In this document: piece after piece, positions 23,476-35,316 of the stretch
How the letters are laid out: every line of letters starts with the position of its first letter
How positions within the stretch are numbered: the stretch's first letter is position 1
Source: Biomphalaria glabrata
Lineage: Eukaryota; Mollusca; Gastropoda; Planorbidae
DNA length: 64,000 nucleotides
Reading direction: 5' to 3'
Assembly (NCBI RefSeq): GCF_947242115.1
Contig: NC_074711.1
Coordinates: 3,926,501 to 3,990,500 of the forward strand
Notes under the pieces: generated by a model
Seen by the model: the letters and a program-made list of their open reading frames with translations, nothing else
The model's database searches: none
Told to the model about the DNA's origin: nothing
Position numbers and translations under genes: made by a program

Positions 23476-24200
23476 TTAGTAAGTGTTCAGATGAATAGAA
23501 CAGAATAAACACTTGGTATATATTTAACGAAGATTTCAGTTCTGAGTTTATACTTTGAAGTAGTATCGACATTGTTTGAGGATTCTGGTTTATACTTTGA
23601 AGTAGTATCTATCAGCATCACGACACTGTTTGAGGATTCTGATATTACCCATACGAGTATAGTATGTAAAATTATAACATCAGAAACGTATTATCTGGTC
23701 AACACCATCCCGTCGTTACATCAAGTAACAAATCGTGACAATCAGGCCCAAAAGTATTGTGTCAATATGACAAGTTCATAATGTAATAGTCAGATCTCTC
23801 AAAATAAAAAAAAAAATAACAAAAGCCAAACAGGCACAAACTATTGTTTCATCTGAAACATTGGACATTCTCACGTCGACAGGAGAGCTGAATTGGGGCT
23901 TTGAAAGTAATACGATTGGTGGTTCCATCTGTTCAACAAAGTTGGTTACAAATGTTTTTGATTTGAACCCAACGAACACACACAACAAAAAAAAAAGTCT
24001 GGCCAAGGAACACACAGGAAACGCTCACAGCCGTGAGATGACGTCATAAGGCGTTGCTTAGCCCGAGGACATTAAATGAGGTGAGCAGATCAGTGGTGTG
24101 TATGTATCGGAGGTGTGTGTGTGTGCATAGATCTGAGGTGCATTTTTGAGGGCCAGGGATGGATATACAGACATGGTACCATAATATATAATGTCAATGT
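23476..24200. other. Non-coding stretch, short direct repeat
   Basis: TATACTTTGAAGTAGTATC occurs twice at 23548-23612; otherwise unassigned. Confidence 0.55.
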
Positions 24201-24377
24201 CTTTGATTCTGAAGATTAAGGATGAGTGCAGTGTTTCACAAGTTTTGCAACCTGCATATTTGTCCGCAGGTTGGGTTTAAACCCTAGATTTAAGTGTCCA
24301 CTTGATAAAATTAATATATATATATATATAAATTCGTAATGATAGACATGTTCTTCCATTCAGATGAAAAACAAAGA

Positions 24378-24640
24378 GTCTCACGTGACCACGTTAACCT
24401 TGAGATCTATGGGGCAGATGTTTCTGTAAGACACAGTTAACGTGGGTGTCATGTGGCCAGCACAACGATCAACTGCCTTCAGATTTCCCCGACTAATGCC
24501 AGGTGCTTATTAGAGCTGGGTTGCTTTAGAGGCGCCCAAAGATCCCGAAATGAAAAAAACACCAGTCTTCAACAGGAATCGAACCCGGGACCTTCGTTTC
24601 AAAAGCCAAACTCTTTACCTCTCCGCCACCGCGTCTCCCG
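24378..24640 (-). mobile_element. SINE family A copy
   Basis: Full element in minus orientation; head near 24570-24640 with GGTCCCGGGTTCGATTCC. Confidence 0.85.
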
Positions 24641-24941
24641 GGCATTTTTAGGCAAAGTCGGAAATGATTCTTCGCATGGGAATTCTATAGAATGACTAGT
24701 TATGCGTCAGGCAAAGTAAATAAAAAAATGTTTTATTTAAACATTAAATATAAATGAGTGTAAAAAACACACAATTAAAAAACATGATTTCTTAACACTA
24801 AAAATACCTTTTTAGATCCATGTTTGTATACCTTATGCTAAGTGCAATGTTAAATAATCAATTTCTTTTTAAATCTATAAATCTCCTTTTAAAATGGTAA
24901 TATACATTAGTAAATATAAAACTCTTTAGTTTCATCTAGGT

Positions 24942-25139
24942 CAGCGGTTCTCAACCTTTTATGCTCAGCGACCCCTTTTTACAATCCCCCACTCTAACGC
25001 GACCCCCTCCCCGCACACACACATACAACAATAGAAGAGTAGTCAATAACAATCCATATTTTGGATCGTCGTAGACGACCCCTGGCAAATCGTCAATCGA
25101 CCCCCCAAAGGATCGCGATCCACAGGTTGAGAACCCCTG
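24942..25139 (-). mobile_element. SPIN-like hAT MITE, copy 2
   Basis: 198 bp, inverted relative to copy 1. Ends CAGCGGTTCTCAACC and GGTTGAGAACCCCTG. Exact 8-bp duplication ATCTAGGT (24934-24941 and 25140-25147). Confidence 0.93.
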
Positions 25140-25147
25140 ATCTAGGT

Positions 25148-25780
25148 AGACTGAAATATTAAATTAAAGACGCCGAAGCAGTGAATGGGTAAAAACTGTC
25201 TACACGCAACAGCTAAAAAAATCAAAGTAATTCATAAACTCTTCAATGCTGTTCATGTTTTAAAATATTTTTGTTATTTTCTTCTAAATACACATGCCGA
25301 AAATATGTATATAATAATGTTCTTATCAGTTAACTTCTATAGTAATAATGAAAGGATAATTTTTAAAAAATGTGCCGATCAAGCAAAGCTGACATATTCT
25401 ATTAGTTCGCGTTTTTTTCATTTCGAACTTTTACTTTGTTCTCAGAAATTATCTTAAGTTGTGACAGAGACCCCACTGAGGCTTACCAGATAAGTTCAAA
25501 GCCATAGGAGGACAATAAAAGAGATAAAATCTCAGCAAGGAGGACAGAAAAATACAAAACGAGACAAAGTGAACGTTAAAACGAGGCTTTCAAAATGTAT
25601 AATGAAAAAAATAAATAGGCTGTAAACCTAACTTTTACCTATATAAGCATTTTTCTTTCAATGGCGAAATATGTGTCAATATTTCAGACCAAACATGAAT
25701 TGCACTGAAGCCTTGTTTAACATGATAAATTAACTTCTTGTGTTTTCCAAGATCATCGCAAACCTAACGTGTTGTCAGCT
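25148..25780. other. Non-coding stretch, nothing recognised
   Basis: AT-rich, no gene found. Confidence 0.55.
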
Positions 25781-26131
25781 TTATCAATATCTAGTCAAGT
25801 GATTCCTGCTTATCAATATCTAGTCAAGTGATTCCTTCTTATCAATATCTAGTCAAGTGATTCCTTCTTATCAATATCTAGTCAAGTGATTCCTGCTTAT
25901 CAATATCTAGTCAAGTGATTCCTTCTTATCAATATCTAGTCAAGTGATTCCTTCTTATCAATATCTAGCCAAGTGATTCCTGCTTATCAATATCTAGTCA
26001 AGTGATTCCTGCTTATCAATATCTAGTCAAGTGATTCCTTCTTATCAATATCTAGTCAAGTGATTCCTTCTTATCAATATCTAGTCAAGTGATTCCTTCG
26101 TATCAATATCTAGTCAAGTGATTCCTTCTTA
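25781..26131. repeat. 29-bp minisatellite, about 12 units
   Basis: Highly uniform units of TTATCAATATCTAGTCAAGT plus GATTCCTTC, differing mainly at one T/G position. Confidence 0.96.
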
Positions 26132-26376
26132 GTCGGCGTATTTGGCTTGATTACGTAATAGACCTATTTCTTTCGACTTTCATACAGCACAAAATGAAAC
26201 ATCTTTTGTTATCACCATTTACCTAGTACAATGAAGTTGTAGAAAGCATGCATACTTAGACAATCGTAAGTAAACATACTCCGCACTTTAAAGAACTAGA
26301 CTCAATTATTTAAATTACTGGCGAATAGAAATATTATTCCGAGAAAATTATATTATTAATAAAATACTTAAAATCC

Positions 26377-26567
26377 TATCTTATATAATACAGACGTTAC
26401 TTCAAAAAAGAAGATGATTACGTCCTACGAGTCATGCATCTAGTCATGCATGTTAACCAATGACTTAAATTCTGCCAAGTCACTGGTTTTCCTGGCTGGC
26501 TCAGGCAACCCATTCCATGCTCTAATAGCACTAGGGAAGAAGGAGTATTTGTACAAATTTCTCCTAG
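26377..26567 (-). mobile_element. CR1-like LINE 3' tail
   Basis: ATCTTATATAATACAGACGT, AGTCACTGGTTTTCCTGGCT and GCACTAGGGAAGAAGGAGTA in minus orientation. Confidence 0.82.
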
Positions 26568-26639
26568 CAGTTGCTTAACATATATATTTATATATATTAT
26601 AATATTATTATATTATTTAATAATATATAATAATAGTAA

Positions 26640-28640
26640 TAATAATAAGGCTTGTCTTCCAGTCCGAAGATTAATGAGGAATGCAGTATTTCCCGTGGAT
26701 ACGCAGCCCCTGCTGTGACCTACATATTTAGCCACCTTCAGGGCAAGCATGTCCGCCGGTGGTCGATTACGAGAGAGAGACGTCAAAGTAGTCTGTTTAC
26801 ATTTTGCTATTCTTTCAAAAATCCGTGTTTTGTTTTTACTAGTTGCGTCATTCGATTCCGGTTAATCGGACCTCTGCTTAATTGGACCGGATTCTAAAGT
26901 ACCGAAATATTCTTGCAACTTAGAAAATATTCGTTTAAGCTGATCATTGGGTCCAAATGATCGTATCCAGATTTAACCTGATTAGCCGGATCAAAAAGAT
27001 ATACATGAAATCTCAGTAGTAATAAAAATTTTACAAAATTTTTTTTTGGTTTGGTGAAAAACTAGTTGATGTCAAAAATATAGCTAAATTTTTACAAATA
27101 TTTTCAAAATGTTTTTCACTCCCATCATGCCCTACGAGCGTGCTTTACGTGTTGATGGATTAATTCGGCACGTTGTGAAAATGATAATTGCACACGTGTG
27201 TATTTCTATGCTCTGAGTTTCTCGCCAGTGCCTCGTTAGCTGGGACCACACCCTCGCCGACCACCTTTTCTTCCGGTGGCAAGACTGGTATCACCTGGCC
27301 AGCGCGAGTCTAGCATCCCTGGCCAGCCCGAGTCTAGCACTGGGATTTTCTGGAATCTCACGCAGACTCCGTGCGGTTAAAATCATAATCAGATATGAAA
27401 TGACGGCGCACTTATCAGTGCTAGAAATCTTTGTTTTAAAGAAAAATGGGGTTTTCCCGTACTTAGATGATGGTGCGATATCTGTCGTAAGGAAGAACTG
27501 TTGACAAAGAGTGGCCTCAGGATTGGGGAAAATATAAGCAAATTATACGTACCTTTTCAACATCAATAAATTAGACATGATAAAGACTCGAAAAAGTTAA
27601 ACAAAATACACAAAAGAGGTATTGTCATGTATATTAGAGGAAAGCAGGAAGCCAGGATAGATTCATCACAAAACTAAAAAACAAAAACAATACAGATTTT
27701 AGTTCGATGTTTTAGGTAGCTTGGAGTGACTTCGAAATAAAAGAGTTACAATTATACATCAAAAAGGAATATGTCACTATAACTCATGGAAGGCCAGTTG
27801 ATGACCCGATTCCTGTGCGTGGCGCAACATGCCATAGCATGATATTGGAAAAAGGGGGGGGGGGGACTCAACACCCAACTACCTCTACGAAATAAAATAT
27901 TTCAAACATCGACCTGTTTTTCTTCTAGTCATTGGGCTACATAAATAAAGTAAACCTACGAGAATTGATGTTGTTATGACGTAGGTTGAAACAATAAATA
28001 AATAAAAGAACTCACCGATTCTCCCTGACGCAGGTATCACTCAGAGTGCAGACTTCTCGCCGAAGCACAATCCGCTTGTAATGATTCAATAATCACGGCA
28101 AAAGAAATACTTTTACAATACTCCAAATCAAATTCACAGCGAATTCACATCCATTGATCCACAAAACACAAAAAGAAAACAATCCTCAATCGAGAAAGTC
28201 CAAAAAGTAATTTCCCTTAACACACTAACACACTTCAAAGGTCATTTAAAGCATTCCAGCACAAAAAAAAAATTCACACTAGTTTGCACGTGGAAAAAAT
28301 GGTTAGTAAAAAGCGGGGGTGGGGGGGGGTAGGTTTACAACAAAGATATTTTTCTACCGTCCCTGGGCTCCATCATCAAAGTGCAGTGAATAACAGATAT
28401 CGTATTCGACCTACCGGAAGACCATCATCTTGACTCCTCAATATAAGCTTTATATTTTGGAAAGCATTTTTATATTTTGCTTGCCCTAAAGGTCGTAATG
28501 AAAATTTAAGCAACGATCACGAGCGAAGTGGTTAGTGAAACTTTTTTTTTTCGACTTTCATATACGCGAATTAAATTACTCTATTGCGAGGATGCGCAGT
28601 AAAACGACCCAATACTACTGATGCCATACCTAGTGGCGAT
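26640..28640. other. Non-coding stretch with repeat fragments
   Basis: About 26640-26790 (GAGGAATGCAGTATTTCCCG, TATTTAGCCACCTTCAGGGC) recurs partially near 24205-24290, so it is a dispersed repeat. The remainder to 28640 holds no gene I can support; a GC-richer patch at 27230-27370 is unassigned. Confidence 0.5.
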
Positions 28641-28769
28641 GCTAGTCAGGTGACCAGATCATGGAGGAGCGAAAGAGGGACACGTGAGGATGATGGGACC
28701 TGAAAAGAGCAGGTTTGACACAGATTTTTTTTTCTTGCTTTTAACATCTTCAACGTTTTGACACTAGAA

Positions 28770-29295
28770 CACAGTGTACACAGGTAAGGACACAATGTAC
28801 ACAGGTAAGGACACAATGTACGCAGGTAAGGACAGAATGTACACAGGTAAGGACAGAATGTACGCAGGTAAGGACAGAATGTACGCAGGTAGGGACACAA
28901 TGTACGCAGGTAAGGACACAATGTAAGCAGATAAGGACACAATGTAAGCAGCTAAGAACACAATGTACGCAGGTAAGGACACAATGTACACAGGTAAGGA
29001 CAAAATGTACGCAGGTAAGGACAAAATGTACGCAGGTAAGGACACAATGTACGCAGGTATGGACACAATGTACGCAGATAAGGACACAATGTACGCAGGT
29101 CAGGACACAATGTACGCAGGTCAGGACACAATGTACGCAGGTATGGACACAATGTACGCAGATAAGGACACAATGTACGCAGGTCAGGACACAATGTACG
29201 CAGGTAAGGACACAATGTACGCAGGTAAGGACACAATGTACGCAGGTAAGGACACAATGTATGCAGGTAAGGACACAATGTACGCAAGTAAGAAT
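28770..29295. repeat. 21-bp minisatellite, about 25 units
   Basis: Units of GGACACAATGTACGCAGGTA(A). Because 21 is a multiple of three, frames stay open on both strands (YAGKDTM on plus, TLCPYLR/CVHCVLT on minus). A SINE A copy begins right after it. Confidence 0.96.
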
Positions 29296-29305
29296 TTTCA
29301 TGGAG

Positions 29306-29522
29306 GCGATGTGGCCGAGCAGTAAAGCGCTTGACGTCCGAGCCTTGGGAATCCGGGTTCGAATCCCGGTGAAGACTGGGAATTTTAATTCCGGGTACCT
29401 GACATTAGTTGGGGAAATTTAAAGGGGGTTAGTCGTTATGCTTGCCACATGACACCCCCGTAAAACACAGAAACAGATGACCTTTACATCCTCTACCCTA
29501 TAGACCACAAGGTCTAAAAGGG
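29306..29522 (+). mobile_element. SINE family A copy
   Basis: Well-preserved tRNA-like head GCGATGTGGCCGAGCAGTAA with GGGTTCGAATCCCGG, then a body missing part of the GAGTCCACCC segment. Confidence 0.87.
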
Positions 29523-29779
29523 GGAAAAAAAATAATAATTTGCATGGCTTTCTAAAACTTTTTTTTTAAGCTAGAACGTCTATCAATTCAGTCCATCTGA
29601 AAACGTTAACCTGTGTAGTAGGCCGCTCTCGGAGATACTCAGCACAATATTCATAAACGTCTGCTACATCTTTTCCTCTAACCATCCCACCCATGAAACA
29701 AAATAGGAAGCTTCATGCGTACTTTCTTTGGGGAGGATCCTATTTTTTTAAGCTTCTTATATTTCTGAACCTATTCATC

Positions 29780-30245
29780 CCCGAGCAAGCTGACCTGCCT
29801 CATCGTGGCGCCCGGGTGGAAACGGCCGCGAGAGGTTGCGACAAGGCCAAAGGGTAGCACAACAAGGCTCCCGCCGGAGTGCCTAAGAGGGTGCGAGAGT
29901 ATACTTATTGCACTTTGCGGGGATGTAAACGAACTTCCGCGGCGATCTGTCAACGTCCAGGCGCCGTCCCTCAAGGGGCCGTTACATAAATGGCGTGTCC
30001 CGCATGGTTAGCCTGGTAGATTAAAGGAACATGACGGGGGTCCCGGTGGTGCGGCCGCGTCTCTAGTCCGCTAGTCCCGAGTGTCCGTGTCCACCGGAAG
30101 TGAACGCAAAATCAATCTCTGAGTTTAACCCCAAGTCTCACCCCCCACCCCCCGTCAGACAGGGTGCCCACTTCAGGCCTGTGGAAGAGAGCTCTTGTTC
30201 GCTCTTACTGGCCTTAGAGTTCCAAGTGCGATGCACAACTCTACT
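29780..30245. mobile_element. Dispersed repeat X, copy 1
   Basis: GC-rich unit with GGCGCCCGGGTGGAAACGG, AAGGGGCCGTTACATAAATG and CTCTTACTGGCCTTAGAG. It matches 36290-36680 and 58820-59050 in the opposite orientation. No protein recognised; class unknown. Confidence 0.7.
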
Positions 30246-30649
30246 AGACAATTCAGAACCTGCTGGTCATTGGCAGAAGATATTTCAAGAGCACGGACAT
30301 GCTCGATAAACAGAAATTCTGCATGGAATATTGCCGCAATGTTGTGTAAAAAAATGCAGCCACAAAACAGAACGTGGGTTTCAATGATTATGGAGGGACA
30401 CTTCTCTTGGGAATAGAAATATGATTTTGAAGCAGGATATAATTTAAATTGTCTCTCAACTCACGGCTTTAAGAGCCAACCACATAGTCTTTCCATAGTC
30501 CGAAATTTGGGTAAATTCTTAATCGGCTTTATTGCTTAATTTTTTAAAAAGTTTTCCCGCAAACGGGAGCATCATCAAGGGAAACAATTTCATTTATTGT
30601 GGGCTCGAAGCATCAATGAACACTGTCAAAAACAAGGCATCTCTTACCT

Positions 30650-30847
30650 CAGGGGTTCTCAACCTCTAGGTCGCGACCCCCTTGGGGGTCCTTTGACGAT
30701 TTACCAGGGGTCGCCTAAGACCATCGAAAATATGGATTGTTATTGTCTATTCTTCTATTGCTGTGTGTGGGGAACGGGGGGGGAGGATCGCGGCAGAATG
30801 GGGGATTGTAAAAAGGGTCGCCGAACTTAAAAGGTTGAGAACCGCTG
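30650..30847 (+). mobile_element. SPIN-like hAT MITE, copy 3
   Basis: 198 bp, CAGGGGTTCTCAACC to GGTTGAGAACCGCTG. Exact 8-bp duplication TCTTACCT (30642-30649 and 30848-30855). Confidence 0.93.
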
Positions 30848-30975
30848 TCTTACCTGCTTCTTAAATTTTTTTCATTTTATAGGGGCATAAACCTTTTGTA
30901 ACGATTTCTTCACATTTGGTTCTTACACATGTGTACTTGAGGACATACATTTTTAAGCATTTTCGATGCGTGGTC

Positions 30976-31199
30976 CAGTGACGTAGCTAGGGTTTTGGGG
31001 GCCTGGGGAGGGGCTTGACCTCTTTAGGGGCCCCTGCATTTTGACATTCGACATCGTGACATGAGATGATGGAGTAATATTTAATGTAAAAACAAATCTA
31101 GGACACTCATTTGAGGGCCCCCCTCAAGTGGGGGCGGCTCGGGGGGGGGGATTCTCAACTTTGGGCCCACCCCCTCCCCCCACCCTAGCTACGCCACTG
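30976..31199 (+). mobile_element. 224-bp hAT MITE related to the 60281-63085 element
   Basis: TIRs CAGTGACGTAGCTAGGG and CCCTAGCTACGCCACTG. Near-exact 8-bp duplication GCGTGGTC / GCGTAGTC. Its left 80 bp (TTGACCTCTTTAGGGGCCCC, GCATTTTGACATTCGACAT) match the inverted right end of the 2.8-kb hAT, so it looks like an internal-deletion derivative. Confidence 0.86.
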
Positions 31200-31207
31200 G
31201 CGTAGTC

Positions 31208-32354
31208 CATCGATTGGAAAACTAATAGTAGGAAAAGCTGTATGATAAGCAAAGGTACCTTTACCAGTTCTTAGTCGAACTATACTTACATATTATCATT
31301 GGAGACGAACCTCAAGGGTGAGGACACTCATTGAAAATTAAAAATTACGATCTGCATTCAGATGTTTGGTTTTATGAAGGTACTACAGAAGGCTGATCAA
31401 CATATCTAACATCACACCTCTACTGTGTTTTTTTTTTAAATATATATTTCTTGCCTTCTTTATAAACGGGAACTTTGCCTTCAGGTCCCTATGACCTTCG
31501 GTGTTCGTTTCGTTTCAGACATTTCTTACCAAGACATCGACTCGAACAGAAGGGAAAGTCAAGCCACGTAATCATCTTCTTTTTTTGAAGTAACGTCTGT
31601 ATTATATAAGATAAGATAATGCTGTATGCTGGAATAACAAAATCAGCGAAAATCATGCGGAACGACAACACGTCAAGAGTCGACATGAAAAAATCTGATT
31701 TTGATTTCAGCGAAGGATCAAAAAAAAAAGCGCTGCAAGGTGATGATTTAATGTAATTAATGGTACTTTAAGGAATAGGATTTATAATCGAATTATTAAG
31801 TGTGACTTTAAAAAGCCGTTCGCCACATACTTAACGTATGTTAAACGCGAATTAGTAGTTCTGAAACAGTTACATTAAAAAAAAATTATTACTGGTTTCA
31901 TTTTCAACACTATGTGTGTGTACATCAAAGAAGTTTACAATTTTTAATTTTGTTTTAATTATTATTTCTTTTTAACTCAAAAAAAAAAAAAGATATAGAT
32001 GTTAAAATGTATACAATACATAATCAAACTAATACGTTTTAAAAAGTCTAAAAAAAAAAAAACAACTAATTTCGTTGTCGAAAGTCTTACGATACTGAGA
32101 ACAAAACAGTGGGGGAGAGGGGGGGACGAGTTGACCTCCCCTTTCACCAGTACAAGGATGAATGAAATTTTTTTTTTTTTTAAAGAAAAGTAGTTCGCGA
32201 ATCTAGATCAGTTGTTCCGAAAGTTCCCCAGGGATCCCAGGTATCCTTCACACAAGGGTTTAGTGTGAAATAAATATTGATTTGGGTGTACCTGAACAAC
32301 ACTGCCAGGTTTAATGTAAAAATAAAAGTTGTGATCTGTGACGTTAGTTTTTTA
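31208..32354. other. Non-coding stretch with a LINE tail stub
   Basis: CR1-like LINE terminus at 31566-31618 (TTGAAGTAACGTCTGTATTA then ATAAGATAA). Otherwise A/T-rich sequence with no gene. Confidence 0.6.
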
Positions 32355-32652
32355 TGGTCACTACGATTTTTAGCAGCCCCCGAAAGGAGAAAAGACGCTA
32401 TTAGTTTTGTGCGAAATGTCTGTCCGTCTGTCCGTCCGTCCCGTTTAGATCTCGTAAACTAGAAAAGATATTGAAAATCCGACATCACAATATTTTAGAC
32501 CATTCAAAGTTCTGATGCAACGGCTACTTTTTTTTCTGAAAGCGAAAAATCTAATTTTTAAAATCAGTTATGCAAGCATTTTTTTAAAGAGAAAAAAGCT
32601 AATTAGTATGCATTACAAGTTAGACCTAGATTAAAACGAATAGTAATCTTAT

Positions 32653-32690
<38 letters not shown>
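32355..32690. mobile_element. Dispersed repeat Y, copy 1
   Basis: Shares GTTTAGATCTCGTAAACTAG, AAAAGATATTGAAAATCCGA and TCAAAGTTCTGATGCAACGG with 39360-39600. Unknown class. Confidence 0.65.
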
Positions 32691-32693
<3 letters not shown>

Positions 32694-33028
32694 TAAAAAT
32701 ATATTCAAATCTGACAAATGTTGTAAGTAGGGGGTTCATTGGTTAGGTAGTATGTCTTTGATATTAAATAATATTTCTATTACTGTTATTATATTTTTAG
32801 GTTAATCACTTTTCAATTGTTTATGATTTAATACTTGTGAATTATGGTAACTTACAAATAAAAACATATTAAAAAAAAAAAAAAAAAAAAAAGCCCACAA
32901 AAGAGGCAAGATGGCCCATAAAAGAGGCATATAAAGCCCAAAAAAGAGGCAAAGAAAAGAGGCATAAAGCCCAAGGATTCCTATGATGATAAAAGCTAAA
33001 ACTGAATAGCGCAAATTCTGAGGTTTCC

Positions 33029-33070
<42 letters not shown>
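32656..33070. repeat. Poly(T) and poly(A) tracts with GGC/AAAG spacer
   Basis: T-run of about 35 at 32658-32691, A-run at 32872-32892 and a longer A-run at 33037-33068. Between the A-runs is a short GCCCATAAAAGAGGCA-type repeat. Confidence 0.85.
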
Positions 33071-33072
<2 letters not shown>

Positions 33073-33189
33073 GAGGTTGTTTTGTACTGTTAATTGAAAT
33101 AAACTCTTCATGCAATGAAAAAAAAATAAAGTAAGAGGTTGAGCCTTTTCAAAACAATTAGATCAATTGTAAGACATCAGTTAGGCCAG

Positions 33190-33422
33190 GGGAGTCGCGG
33201 TGGCTGAGCGGTAAAACGCTTGGCTTTCGAACCGTGGGTCTTGGGTTCGAATCCTGGTGAAGACTGGGATTTTCACTTTTGGAATCTTTGGGCGACTCTG
33301 AGTCCACTCAGCTCTAATTAGTTGGGGAAAAGTTACATGACACATGTTAACCGTAGACCACAAAAACAGATGAACTTTACATCATCTGCCCTATAGACCA
33401 TAAGGTCTGAAAGGGGAACTAG
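33190..33422 (+). mobile_element. SINE family A copy
   Basis: Head GAGTCGCGGTGGCTGAGCGG, B-box GGGTTCGAATCC; body ends CTGAAAGGGGAACTAG. Confidence 0.87.
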
Positions 33423-34708
33423 TTAGGCCAGGTTCACATCTAACTTTACATTCACTTTCACCTATCCTTTGATCTGCGGGACCGTTGGAGCACTACACAA
33501 GATCTGTTAACCTTCTTTCTCAATTCTTATCTCTCATTTGTCTTTGATATAATTTCATTCGGATGTTCTTTCTGAAAATATTTAAACCTGCCTGGGTGGA
33601 CCACTTCGGGGGCCGATTTTGAGTTTGTGTTACCACACAAACTGTCTTTTGTAACCTTGTTTTTTTCTAAACCTAGGGTTTAGTTTCTAAGCGAGCTGGC
33701 CTTTTTGTTAGAACGTCTCATAAAGGGAAACTCCGATGGTTTTTCAAACTTGAATTATTGACATATTTGAATTCTGCGTAAAAAGTTGTACTAGTAAACA
33801 TTTTACCATTTTTTTATTTAAATGCTTACAAACATTTATATTTAATAAATTAGTCTGTAAATTTTTGATTTCTCAAAAAAAAAATTTGCTTTTAGCTCAG
33901 TCAAACGTCACTTCCCTCAACAATACTGAAAGAGAAACTAGATTTAACCAATCGGAATCAATCGTATCGCTTCCTTCTTACAGTAGCTGTTTGGCTGTTA
34001 GGCTTAGTGACAGCGTAGTCCAGAGCTATGGTAGTTATATATAGAGAGAGAGATCTAAAAGCTTTAGGATAACCAATTCGAGAAAAAAGTAACATTTTCA
34101 TCTAATCCCCTCCCTGTCCTAAAAAGTCAATAGATCGTGTGTCTGACTGATTCTAACAAACTGGTCAGTGTAAGGCTAGTCGAGACTACGTGTAGTCGGT
34201 CATGACAAGACAACCAAGCGATAGTGTTTGTTGTGTGTTGAGTGGTCTGGCGAGAAAATACAGACTGCCGTGGTTAGTCAAGCATGTAAATTTACTTTCA
34301 ACGCGCATTTGTTTCTTTGCTTACAAGATATAGATCTAACTGCATAGACGAAGATATATTCCTTTTACGAGAATGTAAACTTTACTGCATGGTCTCCAGT
34401 GATACAACAAGTCAATAGATTAAATTAATAGGTTAGTGTGACGTCACACAGAAACTCAGTGAAAATCTTATCGTTTTGGATGCGCAGGAAAATTACATCA
34501 CAAAAACATCAATTACTAAGTTACTATTGCAAATTAAAAAAAAGAATAACATATTCATTATCTGTAACTCAAAACACATATTATATAAAAATTGTTAAAA
34601 CCATCGGAGTTTCTCTTTAATTGATTGCAAAGTCCAGAAAGGGAAACTACTGATGAAATAGCATTGTTTCACACAATACCAATTTTCACTGAGCAAACTA
34701 CAGTACGG
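33423..34708. other. Non-coding stretch, nothing recognised
   Basis: AT-rich sequence. No gene, no clear repeat boundary. Confidence 0.55.
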
Positions 34709-34902
34709 CAGTGTCTCCCTAAACTGTGTTCCGCGGAATCTTACTGTTTGGCGAGGCCTTAAAGGTGTTGCAGGAACAACTGGAATAATTAATTAGTAGG
34801 CCTCCACGTGAATGAATCTCTCTAAAATATAAGCAAAGTGTTTCGCTAAATACTCACAATGTCAGAAGTGTTCCGTTAACGAAAAATGTTTGGGAAACAC
34901 TG
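34709..34902. mobile_element. 194-bp hAT MITE with imperfect TSD
   Basis: Ends CAGTGTCTCCCTAAACTG and TGTTTGGGAAACACTG. Flanks CAGTACGG / CAGAACAG match at 6 of 8 positions, consistent with an old insertion. Interior has GTGTTCCGCGGAATC and TCCGTTAACG. Confidence 0.7.
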
Positions 34903-35087
34903 CAGAACAGGATTGACGTAATGGCTTAATTCGTAGGTAGAAATTTAAATATTCTATTAGTCTTGACGAGTCCACTTTACAAGGAAACGAAGATTTACCT
35001 TTAGCTTAAGTAAGAAGAAGAAGTTTGCCTATGCTAAAGGTTAACATTTATTTACTGAATTAAAAGACCTCAGGTAGGTAAATGTGG

Positions 35088-35316
35088 GCCTACCCCTTTC
35101 AGGCAGCTGGTGTAAACCTCATTTGTTTCCACAGCCGAGACGAGGGTGTCATGTGGCCAGAACAAAGAACCGCATTTTGTTCCCTGTGATATGTCAGGTA
35201 CCTATCACAATGAAGTGGACAAAAAAGTCCGAAGTTCAAAATGTCCCCTTTCAGCGCGATTCAAACTCGAGATCTCGGTTCAAAAATTAAGCGTTGTATC
35301 AATCAGCCACCATGCT
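35088..35316 (-). mobile_element. SINE family A, diverged copy
   Basis: CCCCTTTCAGGCAGCTGGTG to CAATCAGCCACCATGC with GTGTCATGTGGCCAGAACAA; many changes. Confidence 0.7.

Noticed and set aside
25781-26131. CRISPR-like regular repeat
   Set aside because: Units are directly joined without unique spacers and the genome is clearly animal; it is a minisatellite. The same applies to 28770-29295 and 43240-43918.
29306-29380. tRNA gene
   Set aside because: A/B-box-like sequences are followed by the SINE A body found in ten other places; it is a SINE head. The same goes for 7200-7273, 33190-33265, 50475-50545 and 1507-1590.
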